Shown here: positions 45,141-53,356 of the stretch, one piece after another | How positions within the stretch are numbered: the stretch's first letter is position 1 | How the letters are laid out: each line of letters opens with the position of its first letter | Source of the DNA: Flavobacterium sp. GT3R68 | GTDB taxonomy: Bacteria > Bacteroidota > Bacteroidia > Flavobacteriales > Flavobacteriaceae | Reading direction: 5' to 3' | Length of the DNA stretch: 64,000 nucleotides | NCBI RefSeq assembly: GCF_007109225.1 | Contig: NZ_VJZK01000001.1 | Coordinates: forward strand, 268,731-332,730 | Position numbers and translations under genes: made by a program | Notes under the pieces: generated by a model | The model's input: the letters and a program-made list of their open reading frames with translations, nothing else | What the model was told of the DNA's origin: nothing | Database searches by the model: none

Positions 45141-46304
45141 ATGCTAAACTTCGAATTATACAATCCTACCAACTTAATTTTCGGGAAGGACCAGATCCAA
45201 AAATTATCCAAACTTGTTCCGAAAGACGCCAAAATCCTGCTCGCCTATGGCGGGGGAAGCATCTTCCAGAACGGAATCTACAATCAGGTAAAAGCTGCTT
45301 TACGGGATTTCGAAATCGTGGAATTCGGCGGTATCGAACCCAATCCTCATTTTGAAACCCTTATGAAAGCCGTTGACGTTATCAAAGAACAAAAAATCGA
45401 TTTTATCCTGGCCGTGGGTGGCGGATCCGTGATTGATGGTGTGAAATTTATTTCAGCGGCGGTCCATTTTGACGGAAATCCAATGGAGATGTTGCAAAAA
45501 CGACTTTCCATCACCGATTTGTCAAGGGTCATACCATTCGGAACGGTATTGACTTTACCGGCAACGGGCAGCGAAATGAACTCCGGAGCAGTTGTAACCA
45601 TTGAGGCGACCCAGGAAAAACTTGCCTTTGGCGGGCCGGCATTATTTCCAAAATTCTCCATTTGCGATCCTACCGTTATTGCTTCCTTACCAAAAAGACA
45701 ATTGCAAAATGGCGTCGTCGATGCCTACACGCACGTGATGGAACAATATCTGACATATCCACATGAAGGCTATCTTCAGGACAGGATTGCCGAAAGCATC
45801 CTACAAACCCTAATTGAAATCGGCCCGAAAGTCGCGGATAACCCCACGGATTACGCGTTGGCTTCCAATTTTATGTGGTGCTGCACGATGGCGTTGAACG
45901 GATTAATACAAAAAGGCGTACCCACAGATTGGGCAACGCATATGATAGGACACGAACTCACTGCGTTATATGGCATTGATCATGCACGAACCCTGGCTAT
46001 CATAGGTCCTAACCTGTATCATGTGATGTTTGAGACGAAGAAAGCAAAATTGGCACAATATGGCAGCCGTATATTTAACCTGACCGGAAGCGAAGATGAG
46101 ATTGCTACCGAAGCCATCAAAAAAACGGTGGCATTTTTCCATACGATGGGCATGGATACCAAACTCTCGGATTACACCAACGATTTTAAGCAAACAGCTG
46201 ATTTCATCGTCGATCGTTTTGACAAAAGGGGCTGGAAAGGTTTGGGAGAAAGACAAAACATCACTTTGGAGAAAGTAAAATCGATTGTGGAGATGAGTTA
46301 TTAG
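45141..46304 (+). CDS. Iron-containing alcohol dehydrogenase (YqhD/BDH type)
   Basis: 387 residues of the group III alcohol dehydrogenases. Nucleotide loop AYGGGSIFQNG and GGGSVIDGVKF; metal ligands in DAYTHVMEQYL, HMIGHELTALYGIDHA. Closest in feel to NADPH-dependent YqhD, which reduces aldehydes, so detoxification of aldehydes or butanol-type reduction are both possible. Monocistronic, between its own promoter box and a strong hairpin. Confidence 0.88.
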   Translation: MLNFELYNPTNLIFGKDQIQKLSKLVPKDAKILLAYGGGSIFQNGIYNQVKAALRDFEIVEFGGIEPNPHFETLMKAVDVIKEQKIDFILAVGGGSVIDGVKFISAAVHFDGNPMEMLQKRLSITDLSRVIPFGTVLTLPATGSEMNSGAVVTIEATQEKLAFGGPALFPKFSICDPTVIASLPKRQLQNGVVDAYTHVMEQYLTYPHEGYLQDRIAESILQTLIEIGPKVADNPTDYALASNFMWCCTMALNGLIQKGVPTDWATHMIGHELTALYGIDHARTLAIIGPNLYHVMFETKKAKLAQYGSRIFNLTGSEDEIATEAIKKTVAFFHTMGMDTKLSDYTNDFKQTADFIVDRFDKRGWKGLGERQNITLEKVKSIVEMSY

Positions 46305-46344
46305 CTCCATGATATAGATGCTGAACTCCATCAAATTAAAATCA

Positions 46345-46379
46345 AAAGGCGTTCGTGAATTTAATTCAGGAACGCCTTT
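46345..46379 (+). terminator. Terminator after the iron alcohol dehydrogenase
   Basis: AAAGGCGTTC and GAACGCCTTT (10 bp) extended by TGAAT/ATTCA across one mismatch; a 3-base loop. No long T run follows, so termination may be partial. Confidence 0.7.
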
Positions 46380-46600
46380 CTCATAACACCAAAACAAAAT
46401 TAACTAACTCTTCAAATCATTACTATGACTCTGTGTCCGTTTGGTATCGCTACAAAACTCGCCCGTCAATATAACAATATGATGTCGTTAATATAGTAAA
46501 CGCAAGAGTATTTTTTACATTGTATTACACATCACAATTTTATGTTAAGATTTTATAAGTTGGAATTTCCGATAAAAATACAATCTTCCGATTCAATTAC
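46380..46600. other. Gene-free stretch before gpsA
   Basis: The gap between the alcohol dehydrogenase and gpsA is 412 bases. Apart from the hairpin at 46345 and the promoter at 46601, this AT-rich part has no convincing reading frame, tRNA or hairpin. Confidence 0.6.
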
Positions 46601-46631
46601 TTTGTACTTCGTACATCTTTAAGTACTTTTG
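46601..46631 (+). promoter_or_regulatory. Promoter of gpsA
   Basis: TTTG (46601-46604), 19 bases, TACTTTTG (46624-46631), an exact consensus promoter. It leaves a leader of about 80 bases before the gpsA start. Confidence 0.75.
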
Positions 46632-46716
46632 GAAACTCTAAAGTCCTGAAGCTTTTTACCTTCAAAAATGAAGTTAGTTCCCAAAACATGGAATATCAGG
46701 GCTAAAAAATATAAAC

Positions 46717-47712
46717 ATGATCGAACAACCAAAATTTGCCGTCATTGGTGGCGGAAGCTGGGCTACAGCCATTGCAAAAATGTTATGTGTGAATCTGCCG
46801 GAAATTTCCTGGTACATGCGAAACAATGATGCAATCCAACATATAAATAACTTTCATCACAACCCAAATTACCTGAGTTCTGTTGAATTTGACACAAAAA
46901 AACTGAATCTTACCAGTGACATCAATGAAGCGGTGGCTTATGCTGATTATATCATCTTTGCCATCCCGTCGGCATTTTTGAATGATGAATTACAGAAACT
47001 GACGGTCAGTTTAGAGGGAAAAGTCATTTTCTCCGCCATAAAAGGAATCGTTCCGGAAACCAGTTTGATTGTAGGCGAGCATTTTAATGTAACCTACAGC
47101 ATTCCTTTTGAAAATATTGGTGTAATAACGGGGCCGTGTCACGCTGAAGAGGTGGCATTGGAGCGTTTATCGTACCTGACTATTGCCTGTGGTGACGCTG
47201 CAAAAGCCAAAATAGTAGCCAAATGTTTGTCCGGAAATTATATCAAGGCCAAAATTACCGACGATATCATCGGGACGGAATATGCCGCTATGCTGAAAAA
47301 TATTTATGCAATTGCCGCCGGAATAGCCCATGGTTTGGGTTATGGAGACAACTTCCAGTCGGTTTTGATGAGTAACGGCATCCGTGAGATGAAGAAATTC
47401 ATCAAGAAAGTCCACAAAATGAAACGGAACATTAATGATTCGGCTTATTTGGGCGATTTATTGGTAACCGGATATTCTGTTTTTTCGCGAAACCGGATGT
47501 TTGGAAACATGATTGGGAAAGGCTACACCGTTAAAAGTGCCATGATGGAAATGAGTATGGTTGCCGAAGGATATTATGCCGCAAAAAGCACCTACAAGCT
47601 CAATCAGGAATACAAAGCGAAGACTCCGATAATCAATGCCGTTTACGAGATATTATACGAAGGGAAAGATGCTAAAACGGTGTTTAAGAAATTAACCGAT
47701 AAGCTGGATTAA
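46717..47712 (+). CDS. gpsA: Glycerol-3-phosphate dehydrogenase
   Basis: Reduces dihydroxyacetone phosphate to glycerol-3-phosphate for phospholipids. 331 residues. Rossmann loop VIGGGSWATAIAKM at 9-22; conserved ITGPCHAEEVALERLSYLTIA; catalytic lysine in TEYAAMLKNIYAIAAGIAHGLGYGDN. NAD or NADP use cannot be settled by eye. Two tiny membrane-protein genes follow after one base. Confidence 0.95.
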   Translation: MIEQPKFAVIGGGSWATAIAKMLCVNLPEISWYMRNNDAIQHINNFHHNPNYLSSVEFDTKKLNLTSDINEAVAYADYIIFAIPSAFLNDELQKLTVSLEGKVIFSAIKGIVPETSLIVGEHFNVTYSIPFENIGVITGPCHAEEVALERLSYLTIACGDAAKAKIVAKCLSGNYIKAKITDDIIGTEYAAMLKNIYAIAAGIAHGLGYGDNFQSVLMSNGIREMKKFIKKVHKMKRNINDSAYLGDLLVTGYSVFSRNRMFGNMIGKGYTVKSAMMEMSMVAEGYYAAKSTYKLNQEYKAKTPIINAVYEILYEGKDAKTVFKKLTDKLD

Positions 47713-47713
47713 C

Positions 47714-47911
47714 ATGAGTGAAAGATGGAAATACCAGATTAAAAATGGGTTAACATGGGCATTTGTAACTTTGTTTATTCTAACTGTTTTTGATTATAAA
47801 AATAATTCTTGGGAAAAATTCATTTACAGATTGATCGGTTTTGTTTTTATCGGGATTTTTTTTCTTGGGTATATGAGTTGGAAAAGGAAAACAAAATCTG
47901 ATTTATTATGA
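47714..47911 (+). CDS. Small membrane protein, first of a duplicated pair
   Basis: 65 residues. Begins MSERWKYQIKNG, then two hydrophobic helices at about 13-27 and 38-54, and a basic tail (WKRKTKSD). One base after gpsA and overlapping the next gene by four bases (ATGA). Unknown function. The 12-residue start is identical to that of the following gene. Confidence 0.75.
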   Translation: MSERWKYQIKNGLTWAFVTLFILTVFDYKNNSWEKFIYRLIGFVFIGIFFLGYMSWKRKTKSDLL

Positions 47912-48126
47912 GCGAAAGATGGAAATACCAAATTAAAAATGGTGGATTGTGGGGAATCATTATGATTGTTCCCATGGTTTTATTCAGAATCAATGAAAAA
48001 ACAATTTCAGAGCAAATTTCTTCTCCAAAATTTTATTTACGGGTACTTGTATATTTAGCCATAGGGATATTTCTAATCGGGTATATAAACTGGAAAGCAA
48101 AAGTAAAAAGCGAATCTACTAAATAG
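47908..48126 (+). CDS. Small membrane protein, second of a duplicated pair
   Basis: 72 residues with the same MSERWKYQIKNG start, then GGLWGIIMIVPMVLF as helix one and LVYLAIGIFLIGYINW as helix two, and a basic tail WKAKVKSE. The layout matches the upstream copy throughout, so a tandem gene duplication is likely, with the helices diverged. Start overlaps the previous stop. Confidence 0.75.
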   Translation: MSERWKYQIKNGGLWGIIMIVPMVLFRINEKTISEQISSPKFYLRVLVYLAIGIFLIGYINWKAKVKSESTK

Positions 48127-48127
48127 T

Positions 48128-48535
48128 TTATTTCACCATCACACCATCGACAAACAATAATGGCACTTCTTCCATCTCATTATCATTGATGGAGTTGGCC
48201 TTAAAGATAAATTTCTTGTCGTAAAGCGTATTCCCGATAAAAAAGGTAATCGTGAACTCATTGTTCAGTGCCAGGACACTTTTTTCGACCATTTCGATTT
48301 TCTCTACCGAAACAGGTGGAATTTCGACGAACGCATGACGTAATAACGACGTTTTTTTCATTTCGCCATCCAAAGTACCAAACGCTTTAGAAACGACCAT
48401 CACGCCGTCCAATTGGAAGTCGCTGTCGTTGATCAGATACACATACCACACCTTTTCCATAAAATCGTCGCTCCATTCCTGTACTGCGGCAAGGAACACA
48501 TTTTCTACTTCGGGGATGATGATGTCTTTTTTCAT
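48128..48535 (-). CDS. Conserved hypothetical protein next to pheS
   Basis: 135 residues, cytoplasmic, no known motif. Contains WSDDFMEKVWYVYLINDSDF and LLRHAFVEIPPVSVEKIEMVEKS, alternating strands that look like a single compact beta domain. Ends one base from the convergent small membrane gene. In relatives it is sometimes mislabelled as a Phe-tRNA synthetase subunit owing to its neighbour; nothing here supports that. Confidence 0.7.
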   Translation of the reverse strand: MKKDIIIPEVENVFLAAVQEWSDDFMEKVWYVYLINDSDFQLDGVMVVSKAFGTLDGEMKKTSLLRHAFVEIPPVSVEKIEMVEKSVLALNNEFTITFFIGNTLYDKKFIFKANSINDNEMEEVPLLFVDGVMVK

Positions 48536-48565
48536 GTCGATTCTAATGTTGGTTTAATTTCGGAT

Positions 48566-48650
48566 CTTTAGCCCAGATAGCAGTGAAAATCCTTTTTTGA
48601 GGCTTTTTGCCGAAGAAAAGATTGTAACGAATAGCTGGAAATAGCTCCTA
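48566..48650 (-). repeat. Dispersed structured element after pheS (copy B)
   Basis: Directly after the pheS stop codon. On the plus strand CTTTAGCCC, GAT, ATCC, a hairpin region around GGCTTTTTGCC, then AGCTGGAAATAGCTCCT, the same order of landmarks as copy A at 18383-18453. Both copies sit in the same orientation relative to the gene they follow. Confidence 0.7.
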
Positions 48651-48656
48651 AAAAAT

Positions 48657-49676
48657 TTATATAATGGATTTGAACTGCTCTAAGAAACGTACATCGTTTT
48701 CATAGAACATGCGGATGTCTCCGATTTGGTACAAGAGCATCGCGATACGCTCCACTCCCATTCCGAATGCGAATCCGTTGAATTCTTCCGGGTTGATGCC
48801 GCAGTTTTTCAAAACATTCGGGTCTACCATTCCACAGCCTCCAATTTCCAGCCAGCCAGTTCCTTTGGTGATACGGTAATCGGTTTCGGTTTTCAGTCCC
48901 CAATAAATATCGATCTCAGCACTTGGTTCGGTAAACGGGAAATACGACGGACGCAGACGGATTTTTGATTTTCCGAACATCTCTTTCGTGAAATATAACA
49001 GCGTTTGCTTTAAATCGGCAAACGAAACGTCCTTATCAATATACAACCCTTCCACCTGGTGAAAAATACAGTGGGAACGGGACGAAACCGCTTCGTTACG
49101 GAATACCCTTCCCGGGGAAATGGTTCTAATCGGTGGTTTGTTTTCTTCCATATAACGGACCTGTACCGATGACGTGTGCGTGCGCAACAAGACATCCGGG
49201 TTGGTCTGGATAAAAAACGTATCCTGCATGTCTCTCGCCGGATGGTATTCCGGTAAGTTCAATGCGGTGAAATTATGCCAGTCGTCCTCAATTTCCGGTC
49301 CTTCCGAAACATTGAAACCAATGTTGGAGAAGATATCGATGATCTGGTTTTTAACAATCGAAATTGGGTGGCGCGAACCGATAACTAAGGGTTCTGCCGG
49401 ACGCGTCAGATCGCCATAGAAGCCTTTTATTTCTTCTTTGCTTTCCAAGGTTTCCTGAATGGTTTTAACCTTTTCTTCGGCGGTATTCTTAAGCAGATTG
49501 ATTACCTGCCCAAATTCCTTTTTCTGGTCGTTGGGCACGTTTTTGAATTCGGTGAAAAAGTCATTTAAAAGTCCTTTCTTACCCAAGAATTTAATACGAA
49601 ATGCTTCGAGATCTTCTTTGTTCTGGGTTTCAAAGGCTTTTGCTTCGCCAATATATTCTTTTATCTTATCTGTCAT
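48657..49676 (-). CDS. pheS: Phenylalanyl-tRNA synthetase alpha subunit
   Basis: 339 residues from the ATG at 49676 (MTDKIKEYIGEA); a second ATG two codons earlier (49682) is equally possible. Coiled-coil N terminus, class II motif 2 as FRNEAVSSRSHCIFHQVEGLYID, and motif 3 as FAFGMGVERIAML near the end. The beta subunit gene is not in the window, so the two are unlinked here, common in Bacteroidota. Promoter box TAAATTTG at 49699-49706. Confidence 0.96.
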   Translation of the reverse strand: MTDKIKEYIGEAKAFETQNKEDLEAFRIKFLGKKGLLNDFFTEFKNVPNDQKKEFGQVINLLKNTAEEKVKTIQETLESKEEIKGFYGDLTRPAEPLVIGSRHPISIVKNQIIDIFSNIGFNVSEGPEIEDDWHNFTALNLPEYHPARDMQDTFFIQTNPDVLLRTHTSSVQVRYMEENKPPIRTISPGRVFRNEAVSSRSHCIFHQVEGLYIDKDVSFADLKQTLLYFTKEMFGKSKIRLRPSYFPFTEPSAEIDIYWGLKTETDYRITKGTGWLEIGGCGMVDPNVLKNCGINPEEFNGFAFGMGVERIAMLLYQIGDIRMFYENDVRFLEQFKSII

Positions 49677-49698
49677 TTTCATTTCAATAATTGAGGTG

Positions 49699-49706
49699 CA
49701 AATTTA
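49699..49706 (-). promoter_or_regulatory. Promoter box for pheS
   Basis: TAAATTTG on the minus strand, 22 bases ahead of the pheS start. It leaves only a very short leader, so no T-box or attenuator is present. Confidence 0.55.
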
Positions 49707-49763
49707 AGCAATTTGTTTTAGGTTTAAAGTGTAAAATTTAAAGATTACAACCAAATCCAATCA

Positions 49764-50120
49764 TTACTCAATCAGTTCTTTTTCTATAAAGTAATTCACG
49801 ATGGCTTCTTTCATTAAAACCGATTGTTCTCCTGCCTTTAATGGTGGCAATTCTTCTTTAACCCTATAATGTGGCCAGCCGTCTTCATCGACAAAATCGA
49901 ATTCGTAAAACCCGTAAGGTTCCAATAGTCGGCAGATGGCAATGTGCATCAGGTTCAGTTTCTCGTCTTTTTTAAACGTTTTATGTACTTTCCCGAGCTC
50001 CTGAACTCCAATCAGGTAGATGATGGCATCCAGATCCAAATCTTCCCCTTGTGAAAATTGATTGGAAAGTATGTTTACAAGCTGTTCCCAGCGTTCTTTA
50101 AGTTGTATATCTCTTGACAT
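49764..50120 (-). CDS. Conserved hypothetical protein
   Basis: 118 residues, acidic, cytoplasmic. Recognisable stretches: LDAIIYLIGVQELGK, LMHIAICRLLEPYGFYEF, DEDGWPHYRVKEELPPL. I know it only as an uncharacterised protein conserved in flavobacteria. Own promoter box (50159-50166); divergent from cvpA. Confidence 0.7.
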   Translation of the reverse strand: MSRDIQLKERWEQLVNILSNQFSQGEDLDLDAIIYLIGVQELGKVHKTFKKDEKLNLMHIAICRLLEPYGFYEFDFVDEDGWPHYRVKEELPPLKAGEQSVLMKEAIVNYFIEKELIE

Positions 50121-50158
50121 GATTTATGTTTGGTGGGTTGAACCCAAAAATTAATTTG

Positions 50159-50166
50159 CAAAGATA
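50159..50166 (-). promoter_or_regulatory. Promoter box for the hypothetical gene at 49764
   Basis: TATCTTTG on the minus strand, 38 bases before the ATG. Confidence 0.55.
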
Positions 50167-50231
50167 GGAAGTTGAAAATTGACATTCGGGATTCTTATTC
50201 GTTTTTACCGCTGCTGTTTACTTTGTTCTTT

Positions 50232-50239
50232 TATCTTTG
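50232..50239 (+). promoter_or_regulatory. Promoter box for cvpA-like gene
   Basis: TATCTTTG on the plus strand, 23 bases before the ATG at 50263. Confidence 0.55.
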
Positions 50240-50262
50240 CCTTTTGATTTTAATTTTTACGG

Positions 50263-50790
50263 ATGAGTTTTTTAGACATTGTTTTGGGCGGATTGCTTTT
50301 GTATGGTTTCATCCGCGGAATCTGGAATGGCTTTTTCGTGGAATTGGCTTCCCTGCTTTCCTTGCTGGTGGGGATTTATGTTGCTATTAAATTTTCCCAT
50401 TTGATGAATGCCCTCATTTCCAGTCATGTTTCGTGGTCTCCAAAAACCATTAAAATTGTCGCGTTTGCATTGACTTTTATGCTGGTGGTGGTAGCCATTA
50501 GCCTTCTGGCGAAATTCTTTACAACCATTGCCAACTTTGCGAGTTTGGGGTTGATCAACAAATTGGCAGGAGGTATTTTTGGGGTTTTGAAAACCATATT
50601 GATTCTCAGTATCTCGCTGAAGTTATTCCAGAAAATAAACAGCAGCAATACTTTCGCAGAAAAAGAAACACTGGATAATTCTTTGTTTTACAATCCCATC
50701 CTGAAAGTTTCCGGGTTTGTTTATCCTACTCTTGAGGAATGGTTTACGTCTCTTAAGTCGGAAGTCAAACCTGCAGAAAACAGCAATTAA
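50263..50790 (+). CDS. CvpA-family membrane protein
   Basis: 175 residues with four membrane helices in the CvpA pattern: MSFLDIVLGGLLLYGFIRGIWNGFF and LASLLSLLVGIYVAIKFS, then two more and a soluble tail. E. coli CvpA is linked to colicin V production and cell-envelope stress; the role here is unknown. Convergent with the Bat operon end. Confidence 0.85.
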   Translation: MSFLDIVLGGLLLYGFIRGIWNGFFVELASLLSLLVGIYVAIKFSHLMNALISSHVSWSPKTIKIVAFALTFMLVVVAISLLAKFFTTIANFASLGLINKLAGGIFGVLKTILILSISLKLFQKINSSNTFAEKETLDNSLFYNPILKVSGFVYPTLEEWFTSLKSEVKPAENSN

Positions 50791-50794
50791 AAGC

Positions 50795-51538
50795 TTATTT
50801 CAATTTTTTAACATTGTTTTTTTCAATCCACCCTTCGGTTCCGTCCGCTAATCTGATTTTCATCCAACTATCCAGATTTTCCTGAATTTGAACTTTGGTG
50901 CCTTCGTGTAACACAAAAGCATCCGGTGTATCGGATTTTGGTTCTGATTTTACCGGCGCGATTTCTGCAAAAACAATAGCGGGCTGGTCATTCTCCCAAT
51001 GGCTTTTTTCGAATAGGGCCGACAAAATGCTCAACACCATAACAAATACTGCCAGAAACATCCCGAAAAACAATAGTCTTTTGGACACCGTCAGTTCCGC
51101 AAAATAATAACCTACAAAAAACAACAGGAACAAAACCGCCAATCCAACCGTGATTCCTGCCCAGGTATTGTAATGAAAGGTCGATGTAAAATCATGAATT
51201 AATTTATTAAAACCCACTTCCTGCGTTTCCTTAATGTCATCAATCTGGAGTTTTTGCGCAAATTTCAGGTTGTTCTGAATCTCTGCATCATTCGGATTTA
51301 ACAGCAATGCTCTTTCATAATTGTAGATGGCAGGCGCTACCTTATTCAGTTTATAGTAACAATTTCCAAGATTGAAGTACAAATCCGCTGAATGCTTTTT
51401 GGTTTTCAAAACATTCTCATAAGATGTAATTGCTTCCTGGTAATTGCCTTTCTGATACAGCGCATTTCCTTGCTCAAAACCGTTTTGGGCAAACAGCAAC
51501 TGCGTGGTCAATACTAATAAAGTGAGTATCTTTTTCAT
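50795..51538 (-). CDS. batE: TPR and SH3 domain protein, BatE
   Basis: 247 residues from the ATG at 51538 (MKKILTLLVLTTQ, signal peptide). Tetratricopeptide repeats at about 20-95 (NALYQKGNYQEAITSYENVL, LYFNLGNCYYKLNKVAPAIYNYERAL), two membrane helices at about 130-185, and a C-terminal bacterial SH3 domain (AFVLHEGTKVQIQENLDSWMKI, GTEGWIEKNNV). This is the BatE layout of the Bacteroides aerotolerance operon. Last gene of that operon here. Confidence 0.85.
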   Translation of the reverse strand: MKKILTLLVLTTQLLFAQNGFEQGNALYQKGNYQEAITSYENVLKTKKHSADLYFNLGNCYYKLNKVAPAIYNYERALLLNPNDAEIQNNLKFAQKLQIDDIKETQEVGFNKLIHDFTSTFHYNTWAGITVGLAVLFLLFFVGYYFAELTVSKRLLFFGMFLAVFVMVLSILSALFEKSHWENDQPAIVFAEIAPVKSEPKSDTPDAFVLHEGTKVQIQENLDSWMKIRLADGTEGWIEKNNVKKLK

Positions 51539-51562
51539 TTTTATTTCAAGTATCATTACTGA

Positions 51563-53314
51563 TTAAATCTGTTTTTCGAGTTCCGAGATAACCGTCACTG
51601 CCTTATCATAATCCTGCTGGATGGCAACGGATGATGATGGCGCATATCTTGCAAATTCACAGTTTTCCGTTAGATTAATAAACGCGCTAACCGTTTCGGG
51701 CTGGGCATTTCGCGACAGTAAAAGAGTGCTGATTTTATCCTTGCTCATCTCTGAAGTTTCAATGTTCAGTTTGGCCTTCAGGAAATTGTGCAGCGCTTTT
51801 TCCAATGCAATGTAAAAAGGCTCCTTGTTGCCGATTTCTTTTTTGGCTTCCGACAAATATTTCTTCGCCAGCCTATTCGATAATTTGATTTTATTACCCA
51901 TCACATCGCTGTCAATGGCTTCTTTTTTCTTTCTGAAAAGAACGATGAACGGAATGCATAAAAACGGCAAGATGGTCAGCGAATAAAACCACGGTGACCC
52001 GAAGAAATCTTTTTGTTTCATCGCTTTCAGATTCGTTTTCAGCATAATATACTTAAACTGTGCGGAACTTAAAATTTCTCTTTTATTAACACCTGTATTT
52101 TCGGTCACTTCATTTCCTGAAGCTGTTGGTCCCTCCATAACATTAACCATGATTTCCGGTGACGTAATGGTTTTATATGTTCCGGTATTCAAATCAAAAT
52201 AAGAAAACTGCATCGGTTTGATTGGATATTTCCCTTTGTATTGTGGGATAATCGTGTACTTATCGGCTATTTTTCCGACCATTCCTGTAAGAGGCGTGTT
52301 GACCTGTTCGTTATGCACGGGGTCATACATTTCAAGCGCACTTGGTACCACCGGTTTTGGTAATGTAAATAATTTCAGATTCCCTTTTCCGATAATGGCA
52401 ACATCCAAATCCAGGCTTTCACCCGATTTCAGATTGGTTTTTGAAGGAGTGACCTTAAAATCAAACTTACCGACGGCACCCGAAAAATCTTCTGGTTTTC
52501 CGGCTTCAGGAAGTGCTTTTACGTTGATGGTTTTCGATCCGGCCGAGACGCGTTTGTTGCCTTCCTGCAAAACCATTTGCCCGAAAACAGTTCTTCTGTT
52601 GGTTGGCACCTGAACATCAATATCCAAGGACAACGGTTCAATGACGAGTCGTCCTGATTTTTGAGGATACAATACTGTCTTTCTTAAAACCACATAACGG
52701 TAGCGTTCCCCGTTGTATTTTCCTTCTTCAGCCACCAATTGTTTGATATCAATATTCTGGCTCCAAAAATCATTGTATTTGGGTTTGTCGAGTTCACGCC
52801 AATTGCTGATTCCGATGTTATAGCTGAAATACAATTTGTAAACTACGGTAATGGGTTCATTGATGTATGGGCTGGTTTTCGAAACTTCGGCTACCAAATG
52901 AATGGCATCGTCGGCAGAAACCTGAGTGTCATTAGGATCTCTCGGCTGTTCTACGGCAGCAGTCACATTGATTCTTATGGGTGAGGTTTTGTAAATCTGA
53001 CCATTGATTTCGATTGATGCCTGTCGGATAACCAAAGATCCTTTTTGCGTTGGCAGCAGGAAATATGAATATGTTTTATTAAACGAACTCCTGCCGTTAA
53101 TCCATGATTGGCTTACTTGCTGGCTTGGTCCGGCTATTACTTTAAATCCATCAAAATTGGGTGGTACAAAATTATCACCATCGTCATTCATCGAAAAATC
53201 GATGCGCAGGCGTTCGTTGAGCCCCAACGTCTGTTTGCTGACTTTGGCTTCAAACTGCACCTGGGCCAAAAGTCCCTGAAAGCTTACTAATAATAGAAAA
53301 ATATACTTTTTCAT
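51563..53314 (-). CDS. batD: BatD protein
   Basis: 583 residues from the ATG at 53314 (MKKYIFLLLVSFQGL). Signal peptide, long beta-rich periplasmic part of about 400 residues (VQFEAKVSKQTLGLNERLRIDF and IVYKLYFSYNIGISNWRE), a membrane helix at about 432-452 and a cytoplasmic helical tail, as in BatD. Role in aerotolerance operon: unknown scaffold. 24 bases upstream of the batE start. Confidence 0.88.
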   Translation of the reverse strand: MKKYIFLLLVSFQGLLAQVQFEAKVSKQTLGLNERLRIDFSMNDDGDNFVPPNFDGFKVIAGPSQQVSQSWINGRSSFNKTYSYFLLPTQKGSLVIRQASIEINGQIYKTSPIRINVTAAVEQPRDPNDTQVSADDAIHLVAEVSKTSPYINEPITVVYKLYFSYNIGISNWRELDKPKYNDFWSQNIDIKQLVAEEGKYNGERYRYVVLRKTVLYPQKSGRLVIEPLSLDIDVQVPTNRRTVFGQMVLQEGNKRVSAGSKTINVKALPEAGKPEDFSGAVGKFDFKVTPSKTNLKSGESLDLDVAIIGKGNLKLFTLPKPVVPSALEMYDPVHNEQVNTPLTGMVGKIADKYTIIPQYKGKYPIKPMQFSYFDLNTGTYKTITSPEIMVNVMEGPTASGNEVTENTGVNKREILSSAQFKYIMLKTNLKAMKQKDFFGSPWFYSLTILPFLCIPFIVLFRKKKEAIDSDVMGNKIKLSNRLAKKYLSEAKKEIGNKEPFYIALEKALHNFLKAKLNIETSEMSKDKISTLLLSRNAQPETVSAFINLTENCEFARYAPSSSVAIQQDYDKAVTVISELEKQI

Positions 53315-53356
53315 TTTTTGTTTACTCATTTATTTTTAAATCGGATGAACCGATTA

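Noticed and set aside
46380..46716. Search for an RNA gene or riboswitch ahead of gpsA
   Set aside because: No cloverleaf, no known riboswitch core and no strong hairpin beyond the terminator at 46345; only an ordinary promoter and an 80-base leader.
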